Shown here: positions 39,901-45,089 of the stretch, in pieces | How the letters are laid out: each line of letters opens with the position of its first letter | How positions within the stretch are numbered: position 1 is the first letter of the stretch | Source: Chitinophaga filiformis | Lineage (GTDB): Bacteria > Bacteroidota > Bacteroidia > Chitinophagales > Chitinophagaceae | NCBI RefSeq assembly: GCF_021646545.1 | Contig: NZ_JAKIRP010000003.1 | Location: 496,001-560,000 of the forward strand | DNA: 64,000 nt | Direction: 5' to 3' | Notes under the pieces: model-generated | The model's input: only the letters and a program-made list of their open reading frames with translations | What the model was told of the DNA's origin: nothing | The model's database searches: none | Program-made: the position numbers and the translations under genes

Positions 39901-42070
39901 CCGGCAACACCCGCTGATATACCTCTCCGTTCTGTACAACAAACACAGTACGAAGCGATTCATGACGGGACACGATACGTTCAAACGCCCGTGTGAAGGC
40001 ATCAACTGAAATCGGCCCTTGTATATGCCCGCCACAGGCAATATTAGCAGCTACACTCGCTCCTTCCAGCTGACAAAAATTCCAGAAGCGCCTTTGTCCG
40101 GCGGAAAGTCTGTACAGTGAACGCGGGGTTGTTACCGGGATCGTATTTGCTTCACTATGCTCTTTTCCTAACAGGTATCGCTGCAGGGAACTGATGGTGT
40201 TATGCTCAAACACTTCCCTTACCGTCAGCTCAAACCCAACTGCCCTTAACCGGGATACCAACCTCACCGCCTCCAGGCTGTTCAATCCATGCCGGAAAAA
40301 GTCTTCATGTGGGTCAGCAGAGACACTGAACACCTCCTGTACGATCGCTCTCACGGTGTCTTCGTCTACCTTGTAATACGCTTTATCCAGCAAGGACAAC
40401 GCCTCCTGCTGACTGTCATGATCGCCACGCTCAAACTGTTGCACTAACAGATAATGCTGCACTTTGCCGCTTGTTGTACGGGGCACACTTTTCACCATTA
40501 CGATCCTATCCGGTACGATGCCTAGTTTAGTCAGCAGTTGTGCCCTCAACTGTATGACCAGTGGATGGAACTCCTGTACTGATCTGCGGAAATGCACAAA
40601 CAGCACTAATTCGTGTTTGTCGCTGCCGGCAGGCAATGCCTGACACGCAACGATATCTCCCGGCTTAATACCCGGTATCTGTGCATGATGCTCTATATCC
40701 TGCGGATAATAATTCTGTCCGTTAATGATGATAATATTCTTAGCTCTCCCTGTTATGTATAACTTTCCTCCAGTAATAAAACCAAGATCCCCCGTCTTTA
40801 ACCAACCATTTTCAATGGCCCGGCTGCTTGCTTCCGGATTGTTATAATAACCACTTGTCACATTGTGCCCACTGATCCATATATTACCGATATGATCATC
40901 TGCCAGCAATTCACCCTGATCGTCCGTAATAGCAATGCTGGTTGAGCTCATCGGGTGACCTACACAGGCAAAGTGCAACCTGTCCGGCACATACCTGACA
41001 CGATCACCTGTCTGCAGGTAGTTCCTATCCAGTGAAACAAACTGTAGTGGCTCTTCCGGAGTGGGAAGTGTTACCGCCACACAGGCCTCTGCCAGTCCAT
41101 AGCCCGGGAACATGGTATGCGCCCTTAACCCGAAACTGCTCATCACCTGCATGAAGTCTTCACAGAGCGATTTATTAATAGGCTCTGCACCATTATAGAT
41201 GATCCTCACCGCTTCCAGGTCCCAGGCAGGCCTGTCAATACCCGATAATGCCGCCAGCAGATACTGATACCCGAAATTCGGTGAATACAATTGAGTGATC
41301 CGGTGCTGATGCGCTTTCTCCATCCATAATAGTGGCCGCCTGATAAAAAGAGGCGTTGCTATCAGATACTGGTTGATGCCGGCAATTACACAGGACAAAT
41401 GAAAACATATCAGTCCCATATCATGCGTTAGTGGTAACCAGCTTAAGGCCCTATCAGCAGCAGTGGTGGCAGAACGCTCGCAGATATCGCTGATATTGGC
41501 CAGCAGGTTCCCGTGCGTTAACATAACACCCTTGGGATGAGAGGTTGAACCGGAAGAAAACTGTATATAGGCTATATCCTCCGGTGCTGATGGCAACAGC
41601 GTACCACTGCCTTCGGCAGCAGTCAGCGATTCAATGGATATATGCCGTACACTCATCTCTTCCCACGCTGCGAGGCAACCCTTCTCTTCGGCATACCTGC
41701 GGGCAGGCGCCGCCCAGTTATCCTCACTCAGCAGAAAAGGATGATGTAGTGTACTCCACACGTTAAACAGCTTATCTTTATGGCCTTCCTGACTGCCCAT
41801 GGCAATGGGAACAGGAATGATCTTCCCATACAGACAAGCCCAGAAAACTGTCAGAAAAAACGCATTGTCCTCTATCTGCATAACCAGCTCATCGCCAGGT
41901 TTTACTCCCTGCAACGTAAGGTTATACAACACGTGCAATGCATGCTTTTGCAGATCATCATACGACAGATACCGTTCCTTATCTGAAGCCAGAATAAAGG
42001 TGATGCCGGTAGCCCTCTCCGCAGCCTGCTGAAGTATATCAACCAAAGAATTACAACGCTCCTGTATCAT
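30947..42070 (-). CDS. Loading NRPS: FAAL-ACP-(C-A-T)x3
   Basis: A synthetase of about 3707 residues that starts the lipopeptide. Residues 1-545 are a fatty acyl-AMP ligase (FAAL): QFSSGSTSHPKGV near 170, FPGYGLAEA near 320 and TSGKVQ near 533. It activates a free fatty acid as acyl-AMP and passes it to the ACP that follows (GLNSLEAV, Ser598). Three modules begin near residues 653, 1661 and 2671. The first two have the same pocket D-T-E-S-I-G-T-V-C, resembling Lys-type codes, and are a tandem duplication. The third reads D-A-W-C-L-G-N-V-V, close to the Leu code. Only the first two C domains keep the canonical HHLISDGWS. The protein ends in KIDEILL. Start: I chose the ATG at 42068-42070; an in-frame GTG at 42074-42076 is possible, but all other complete genes here use ATG. 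Confidence 0.95.
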   Translation of the reverse strand: MIQERCNSLVDILQQAAERATGITFILASDKERYLSYDDLQKHALHVLYNLTLQGVKPGDELVMQIEDNAFFLTVFWACLYGKIIPVPIAMGSQEGHKDKLFNVWSTLHHPFLLSEDNWAAPARRYAEEKGCLAAWEEMSVRHISIESLTAAEGSGTLLPSAPEDIAYIQFSSGSTSHPKGVMLTHGNLLANISDICERSATTAADRALSWLPLTHDMGLICFHLSCVIAGINQYLIATPLFIRRPLLWMEKAHQHRITQLYSPNFGYQYLLAALSGIDRPAWDLEAVRIIYNGAEPINKSLCEDFMQVMSSFGLRAHTMFPGYGLAEACVAVTLPTPEEPLQFVSLDRNYLQTGDRVRYVPDRLHFACVGHPMSSTSIAITDDQGELLADDHIGNIWISGHNVTSGYYNNPEASSRAIENGWLKTGDLGFITGGKLYITGRAKNIIIINGQNYYPQDIEHHAQIPGIKPGDIVACQALPAGSDKHELVLFVHFRRSVQEFHPLVIQLRAQLLTKLGIVPDRIVMVKSVPRTTSGKVQHYLLVQQFERGDHDSQQEALSLLDKAYYKVDEDTVRAIVQEVFSVSADPHEDFFRHGLNSLEAVRLVSRLRAVGFELTVREVFEHNTISSLQRYLLGKEHSEANTIPVTTPRSLYRLSAGQRRFWNFCQLEGASVAANIACGGHIQGPISVDAFTRAFERIVSRHESLRTVFVVQNGEVYQRVLPADEVGFRVNVVDLSSEEEPLLAAKAAALAQASTEFDLYRGPLLRVTLFRLSATKYYFAFVIHHLISDGWSIDVISRELEQLYLSGDTASLPMPRIQYKDYLDWSEERATETDNWSSLLSGVLPVTDLSVWGGHRNNARKGHIVYHYLNTELVAGLSGISNEVTLFTTLLSAFSLLLHRYTGQSELMLSTDSAGRTHPDLEDQVGYYLQLLPLRFKLAGDKSFRDYQRDVHEQLLDAYANQEGSEQLLSGLQEPGIYDILFLYQHFNGFSRLGEQLKITTEDLDNGSSLNAMQLECWPSAEGISLKLRYDTSLFSEWQMSRLLEHYSYLCAAIAASPDMALNSYDIVSATECERLLSFNPQPAGITQVTVTKLISRHPGTAIAIRDGESALSYAELESASNRLAHYLRLTCGVGAGSIVGLLAGRSASTVIALLGILKSGAAYLPIDTDYPVERIRYMLEDSGAVLLLSDKIIPELNCRQELLSTDLSGYAESYPAWEINGNDTAYVIYTSGSTGQPKGVQISHDSLTDYVETFSEYFGISSADVVLHQSSLSFDTAVEELYPVLMAGGELVIAPEGGKAVSALCELIHRHSVTLLSTTPLVVGEINHGGYDLSSLKILISGGDELRPGQIDKLPLSLNIYNTYGPSESTVCATYHKIEDRSKAGLLGRPIRNRAVYILDSQGRLQPAGMRGEIVLGGTGISKGYLHRAELNGERFIPNHYGAGMLYRTGDQGWWTANGELVFGGRVDTQLKLRGYRVEPGEIEYVLQGYTGIESSVVVPVEIGGVLQLVAYYSGQTVSADTLRSYLLSLLPWYMVPAHLICLEQLPRTVNGKIDRERLPLPTVLEVALPEGEHEVLLASIWAGELGIAVIHRGDNFFALGGHSLSAVRVLSRLYEQTGVRLELRDLFLHPELQAQALLLGQREQTGYQPIPVTANRSHYKLSAGQRRIWLSEATADAKTAFNIAKFCRLSYEQDFNDQAFIDAFSCIVSRHESLRTVFVVQNGEVYQRVLPVDEIGFRVNVVDLSSEEEPLSAAKAAALIQAATAFDLYHGPLLRVTLFRLSATEYYFAFVIHHLISDGWSIDVISRELEQLYLSGDTASLPMPRIQYKDYLDWSEERATQTDYWSSLLTGVLPVTDLSVWGGHRNNARKGHIVYHHLNTELVAGLSGISNEVTLFTTLLSAFSLLLHRYTGQSELMLSTDSAGRTDPDLEGQVGYYLQLLPLRFKLAGDKSFRDYQRDVHEQLLDAYVHQESSEQILSGLQEPGIYDILFLYQDFSKKNNEGLKVTTEDLDNGSSLNAMQLECWPSAEGISLKLRYDTSLFSEWQMSRLLEHYSYLCAAIAASPDMALNSYDIVSATERERLLSFNPQPAGITQVTVTKLISRHPGTAIAIRDGESALSYAELESASNRLAHYLRLTCGVGAGSIVGLLAGRSASTVIALLGILKSGAAYLPIDTDYPVERIRYMLEDSGAVLLLSDKTIPELNCRQELLLTDLSGYAESYPAWEVSGEDTAYVIYTSGSTGQPKGVQISHDSLTDYVETFSEYFGISSADVVLHQSSLSFDTAVEELYPVLMAGGALVIAPEGGKAVSALCELIHRHSVTLLSTTPLVVGEINHGGYDLSSLKTLISGGDELRPGQIDKLPLSLNIYNTYGPSESTVCATYHKIEDRSKAGLLGRPIRNRAVYILDSQGRLQPAGVRGEIVLGGTGISKGYLHRNELNAERFIPNQYGAGILYRTGDQGWWTADGELVFGGRVDTQLKLRGYRVEPGEIEYVLQGYTGIESSVVVPVEIRGVLQLVAYYSGQTVSADTLRSYLLSLLPWYMVPAHLVCLEQLPRTVNGKIDRERLPLPEVSQAALPEGEREVLLASIWAAELGIAVIHRGDNFFSLGGHSLSAVRVLSRVYEQTGVRLELRDLFLHPALQAQALLLAQREQTGYQPIPVVPQQEYYTLSHAQQRLWVLDQFKEVAVAYNIHLCYRLKGNIDIPLLEAAFRYVIARHESLRTRFVTQHGVPFQQIADMTFHLAYGDLSAVADKEQLVLKAAEEAVIASFNLEEGPLVRACIWQLEAEEYVFVLVVHHIVADEWSMGILMEELLAVYNAYREGNQPGLNNLAIQYKDYSVWQQTVLQEERAAAARKYWTQLLHEPLPLLSMPTDRQREPVMTYSGERIDVVIPAGAFKALQRLMKEENSSLFMGLLSLVYVLLYRYSGQKDIIVGTPVAGRDHPALKDQIGFYVNLLALRMQLDAAAGFASLLRKVKALLLDAYTHQEYPFDLLLKELSLRRDLSHSPLFDVMMVLHDGRKSVGLKDINATEIKLDTGFSKFDLTFLFTETDEELALTLEYNTALFDKERIQGLGNHFIQLAAAFAADPDCPIRDAAMLSDEENAQLLEAFNGLVAPVSEETLVSRFEAQARRTPQKIAYLDAGTQLDYRTLSNRSTQLARYLVTAGEVKPKEPVALIMNRSEWLITGMLGVLKAGAAYLPVDASLPVERIRYMLADAGVKVALSAVPFSCEDVTVLPADVRWEEIGQQQDIVIPEADDLAYVIYTSGSSGRPKGVMVSHSSIVQLCDWHTTAFQVNANSRATLFAGVSFDASGWEIWPYLLNGATLYTIPESARSDMELLGSFLATHDISHCFLPTAVCRTLLNSGVALNTDLTLLTGGEALGHIPAPVCKLYNNYGPTESTVVTTSFRVTNATKGAVPIGKPIAGRKVYILDENMRLQPVGVNGRIYIAGEGLALGYLGLPDLTAERFLSNPFHSGVMYDSGDTGRWLADGNIEFTGRADEQVKIRGNRVEPAEAAHQLMQHEQIEQAVVCAFGNAADVFLAAYYVGNDEIPPQTLRAWLQHHLPEYMIPAYFIRVPSIPLTVNGKTDRDALPAPVPVTTDFTAPRNETEEKLAVIWQDILGVSRVGIDDNFFLLGGQSLKAIQVLSRIHKEFSIKLELSSLFQHPILSDFHDEIAVLIWAKSTQTNVTTITNPTKIDEILL
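30950..34064 (-). other. NRPS module 3 of the loading protein: C-A-T, predicted Leu
   Basis: FDASGWEIW, HCFLPTAV, LLTGGE and NNYGPTESTVV give D-A-W-C-L-G-N-V-V, one position away from the Leu code D-A-W-F-L-G-N-V-V. The C domain reads HHIVADEWS and is of the general type used in the rest of the cluster. The carrier motif is GGQSLKA. Confidence 0.75.
34065..37091 (-). other. NRPS module 2 of the loading protein: C-A-T, duplicate of module 1
   Basis: Same pocket D-T-E-S-I-G-T-V-C. It is nearly identical to module 1 from HESLRTVF in the C domain to GYQPIPV after the carrier domain. The first 90 or so residues of the C domain differ, so the donor-side edge has been kept distinct. Confidence 0.75.
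34080..36945 (-). repeat. Direct repeat copy B (module 2 of the loading NRPS)
   Basis: This 2.87 kb segment is a near-identical direct repeat of 37107-39978. The offset is 3027 bp over the A and carrier domains and 3033 bp over the start of the C domain. The 6-bp difference falls in a short variable C-domain stretch (YQDFSKKNNEGLK here). Long runs differ only by single, mostly synonymous bases. Confidence 0.92.
37092..40116 (-). other. NRPS module 1 of the loading protein: C-A-T, basic-residue-like pocket
   Basis: FDTAVEELY, LLSTTPLV, LISGGD and NTYGPSESTVC give D-T-E-S-I-G-T-V-C. Glu at 239 and Ser at 278 recall published Lys codes such as D-A-E-S-I-G-S-V-A. The C domain is unlike the others: STDSAGRTHPDLEDQVG replaces the usual TPVAGREHPDLEDQIG. 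Confidence 0.7.
37107..39978 (-). repeat. Direct repeat copy A (module 1 of the loading NRPS)
   Basis: Partner of 34080-36945. Similarity starts abruptly at the codons for SRHESLRTVF and stops abruptly after GYQPIPV. In the variable stretch this copy reads YQHFNGFSRLGEQLK, two residues longer. The pattern indicates a recent whole-module duplication or gene conversion inside the gene, not a mobile element. Confidence 0.92.
40120..42070 (-). other. FAAL-ACP loading region
   Basis: Acyl-AMP ligase domain followed by an acyl carrier protein with Ser codon at 40277-40279. The downstream C domain (starting YRLSAGQRRFW) is therefore the one that N-acylates the first amino acid. The chain length and any hydroxylation of the fatty acid cannot be read from the sequence. 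Confidence 0.9.
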
Positions 42071-42093
42071 GAACACAAATGGAGTTTCCTTAT

Positions 42094-42684
42094 TTATTTT
42101 CCTACATTCACCAGCAGCATGTCAGGTCCCTGCTGATTTCCGGTGGAATTGAGTAACAATGGGAAATCGGGGTTATCAAGTATCCAGAAGGCTTCTTTAC
42201 CATCCTGGCTGGTTACATAAAGGGATTTCACCTTTTTGTTATTGATCTTGATCTGTGAAGCCGCTGGTGTTGGTTTCAACACGTACGTGGTGCCACCGTA
42301 CATCGCTTTCTTGTTCTTCACCAGTTCCTTGTAAAACTTCTGTGAATAGAAGAACAATGTCTGGTCTTTCTTCACGTGTCTTTCTTCGCCGGGATTCAGA
42401 TTGTCCCAGTTAAGACTGCTTCCATCCTTTGTACCTTCCGGTGTTACCAGGCATTTCCCCTGAATGGTCTTTTTTCCGTTGATGACCTTATACTGAAAAC
42501 CGACCCCTGTCTTATCCTTGTACAGGACAGTGATCAGAAAATCTATAATGCTGCCGTCAGGCCCTTTGGCCGCATATTTGAGCACATCGCCCTTTTTGAT
42601 GTTTATCTGGCCATTGGCGTTTACCTGGGCTTTAGCTGAGAAGAAGCCCATCAGCAACAAAAAAAGAATACTTAGATAGCGCAT
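42094..42684 (-). CDS. Small secreted protein of unknown function
   Basis: A 196-residue protein that I do not recognise. It starts with a clear Sec signal peptide (MRYLSILFLLLMGFFSAKAQ, cleavage expected after AKA). There is no lipobox cysteine, so it should be free in the periplasm or secreted. The mature part is rich in short beta-strand-like stretches and Lys/Gly turns, with WILDNPDFPLLL near residues 167-178 and no cofactor motif that I can see. Its ATG follows the type II thioesterase stop codon by 2 bp and it precedes the FAAL gene by 23 bp, so it is firmly part of the operon. Possible roles are binding or trafficking of the product in the periplasm, or self-protection; these are guesses from location only. 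Confidence 0.85.
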   Translation of the reverse strand: MRYLSILFLLLMGFFSAKAQVNANGQINIKKGDVLKYAAKGPDGSIIDFLITVLYKDKTGVGFQYKVINGKKTIQGKCLVTPEGTKDGSSLNWDNLNPGEERHVKKDQTLFFYSQKFYKELVKNKKAMYGGTTYVLKPTPAASQIKINNKKVKSLYVTSQDGKEAFWILDNPDFPLLLNSTGNQQGPDMLLVNVGK

Positions 42685-42686
42685 AA

Positions 42687-43406
42687 CTATATGGTGTTTT
42701 TTAAGGAAAATCCGGCATGAACGTTCCGTACGATCAGGCTGGCTATTACAGTAGTGTGTTCGAGAATAAAGAAATGATCTCCGGGAAATTCACGGAGCAC
42801 GATTGGAAAGGTCGTCTCCCGCTGCCAGGCTTCTGCCTGCTCACGGCTGATCCTGTCAGACAAACCATTGAAAACAGTAAGCGGTATATCAAACGGATCA
42901 CAGGGCGCATACTCATAAGTTTCCACCGCTTCAAAATCTGCCCGGAGTATGGGCTCGTATAACTCCAGGATCTCTTCACTGTTCAATATTTCGTCGGTTG
43001 TACCACCCAGCGAACGTAATTTTTCTATGAACTGAGGTCTTGGCAGCTTATGATAGTCCGGCATATCCCGTCGCATAGAGGGGGCTCTGCTACCACTGAT
43101 GAACAGATGAACCGGTAGCGGCAATCGTTCTTCCCTTATCTTCTTCGTTAAAAGATAGGTCAGTAGTCCCCCCATGCTATGTCCGTAAATAGCATAAGGT
43201 TCCTGCAACTTTCCTCTTACCTGCTTAAACAGGTCCTCACACAATACATCCAGGCGCTTTAACAAAGGTTCACCATACCTCGTGCCTCTCCCTGGATAGT
43301 CCAACGGGATCGTAGTCAGAGCGCCGCCTATTGCCTTTTCGAGCGACAGAAATGAATAGCGGTTACCTCCTGCAAAGGGTATACAAAACAGATTGACATT
43401 TACCAT
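42687..43406 (-). CDS. Type II thioesterase
   Basis: A 239-residue alpha/beta hydrolase of the external (type II) thioesterase family, with FCIPFAGG at 7-14, PGRGTR at 38-43, nucleophile Ser77 in GHSMGG, Asp184 in GLSDR and His211 in GDHFF. Such enzymes act in trans to strip wrong acyl or aminoacyl groups from carrier domains and keep the assembly line running. It is separate from the TE domain of the last NRPS, which releases the product. It lies 9 bp after the exporter gene. Confidence 0.93.
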   Translation of the reverse strand: MVNVNLFCIPFAGGNRYSFLSLEKAIGGALTTIPLDYPGRGTRYGEPLLKRLDVLCEDLFKQVRGKLQEPYAIYGHSMGGLLTYLLTKKIREERLPLPVHLFISGSRAPSMRRDMPDYHKLPRPQFIEKLRSLGGTTDEILNSEEILELYEPILRADFEAVETYEYAPCDPFDIPLTVFNGLSDRISREQAEAWQRETTFPIVLREFPGDHFFILEHTTVIASLIVRNVHAGFSLKNTI

Positions 43407-43415
43407 ACTAAAGGG

Positions 43416-45068
43416 TTAATTTTCGACAACCTTGCCAGCATATACCGGGCTGTCGCTTACTATCTTTCCATAATTAAACTTGATGATCCGCGTCGCACAA
43501 TCATAATAGTCATCATCGTGGGTGATGGCAATGATGGTCTTTCCTTTCTCTTTTAATGAGGGCAAAATCTGCTGGTAGAAGTATCTTCTGAAACGAGGGT
43601 CCTGTTCTGCGGCCCATTCATCGAGCACAATTACTTCTTTATTTTCCAGCAGCGCGTAAATAAGTGCAAGGCGCTTCTGCTGTCCTTTGGAATATTTCTT
43701 GCCCAGGGTCTTCTGCTCTCCGTCAAGCTTCAGGATCCTGCCCATATCCATCAGCTCAATATATTCTGACAACTGTGCATTGGCGGCGGTTAACTCAAAA
43801 CCATCATAGTTGTCGTTGAATAAATAATTGGTGGTAAACACAGCGCTCATGCTGTCACTGTAATTTACATAATTCTCATCGTTAATCTCGCGCTCATTCA
43901 GATAGATCTTACCTGAATAAGGCCGGTAAAGCCCGGACAACAAATAGCCAAATGTACTCTTGCCACTGCCATTGCCTCCGGTTACAAACACGATCTCTCC
44001 ACGCTGAATGGCAAGATTAAATGGTTCCAGGTGAAAGCCCTGTTCTTTTCCCTTATCATAACGGTAGCTGACGCCTTCAAAACGTATGCTGTCGAACGGC
44101 TCATCCGCCAGGTCAACAGTAGCAGCAGTATGGCTATCCAGTGCATCCAGCATACTGTCAAATACATTCAAGCGCTGCACAGATATCTTAACGGCAGTAT
44201 AGGTAGGCACCAATGTCAATATGATGGCGATCGGTCCTATAAGATACAAAATAGTGATCAGAAATGCAGACGTTTTCGCTATATCCAGGTGAAACAGTAC
44301 CGGCAGCACAAACATAGTAATGCCCATTACGATATACCAGCTGTAACTACCTATCAGCTCATTATCCATGTACTTTACAGATGTACCTATGGATATATTT
44401 CGTCCTGCCTCCCTGTTCTTAATCAGGAAATTGTCGAATATGGAAAGATTCCTGGTAATACTCATCTTCAGTTCCTTAAAACCATGCAACAGATCTTCCA
44501 GGTGTTTATAATATACATTCTGCAGATCGCGCTGTTTGTTCAGATCTGCTTCTATTGCCTTGTTGCGCACAATATAGAACACCAGCAATGCCGCCATCAC
44601 CAGCAACACAAATGCTGCTCCCATGGGTGCTATCCAGAACAGATAACCAAAACAGCAAAGGATCACCACAAAAGCGTTGAATGCATTCATGAATACTTCC
44701 GGTGCATGTGCCAGCACCTTAGTGTCGTTGATAGCGGTATACACTTTCTCATTTCCCAGCGATTCAAAATCTTCATAAGACGCATGGCGCAGCTTGGTCA
44801 GTATCGTCAATTCAAAATCGAACAGTATGTTATTGGTCAGCCGGATCATGTAAGCCTGAAAGTACCGCGAACAGATTAAGGACGCCGTCACAATTACAAT
44901 AAATACCACCCAGTTGTACGCAGGAAATACGGGAAACGGCTTACCGGCTATCGTACTGTTGATAAACATCAGCAAACCTCCGTTCAATAAGCTATTAAAC
45001 AAACCCAGTACGACCACATAACCGATCGCTTGTTTCGACTTTTTTATCAGTGTATCGAGAAAACTCAT
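43416..45068 (-). CDS. Cyclic-peptide ABC exporter (SyrD/PvdE family, fused TM-NBD)
   Basis: A 550-residue half-transporter. The first ~300 residues contain several hydrophobic segments (about 12-38, 52-66, 130-166, 245-292) as the membrane domain. The ATPase domain follows with Walker A GGNGSGKST (364-372), signature YSKGQ (459-463), Walker B VIVLDEW (479-485) and the switch His517 in THDDD. The overall length, the GQ in the signature and the DEWAAEQDP Walker B match the cyclic peptide transporter family of SyrD and PvdE, which move peptide products or precursors across the inner membrane. Here it most likely exports the lipopeptide or an immature form to the periplasm. No separate outer-membrane or adaptor gene is in the window. 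Confidence 0.93.
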   Translation of the reverse strand: MSFLDTLIKKSKQAIGYVVVLGLFNSLLNGGLLMFINSTIAGKPFPVFPAYNWVVFIVIVTASLICSRYFQAYMIRLTNNILFDFELTILTKLRHASYEDFESLGNEKVYTAINDTKVLAHAPEVFMNAFNAFVVILCCFGYLFWIAPMGAAFVLLVMAALLVFYIVRNKAIEADLNKQRDLQNVYYKHLEDLLHGFKELKMSITRNLSIFDNFLIKNREAGRNISIGTSVKYMDNELIGSYSWYIVMGITMFVLPVLFHLDIAKTSAFLITILYLIGPIAIILTLVPTYTAVKISVQRLNVFDSMLDALDSHTAATVDLADEPFDSIRFEGVSYRYDKGKEQGFHLEPFNLAIQRGEIVFVTGGNGSGKSTFGYLLSGLYRPYSGKIYLNEREINDENYVNYSDSMSAVFTTNYLFNDNYDGFELTAANAQLSEYIELMDMGRILKLDGEQKTLGKKYSKGQQKRLALIYALLENKEVIVLDEWAAEQDPRFRRYFYQQILPSLKEKGKTIIAITHDDDYYDCATRIIKFNYGKIVSDSPVYAGKVVEN

Positions 45069-45089
45069 AAGAATAGTTTTAATAGCGGC

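Noticed and set aside
34080-39978. Long direct repeat as a possible mobile element or composite transposon
   Set aside because: The repeat is entirely coding and in frame, its edges fall at NRPS domain positions, and there is no transposase or inverted repeat.
42094-42684. Lipoprotein assignment for the small secreted protein
   Set aside because: The signal peptide ends in AKAQ with no cysteine at the cleavage site.
44031-44879. Plus-strand open frame of 282 codons
   Set aside because: Antisense to the ABC exporter, His/Gln/Tyr-rich and without recognisable motifs.
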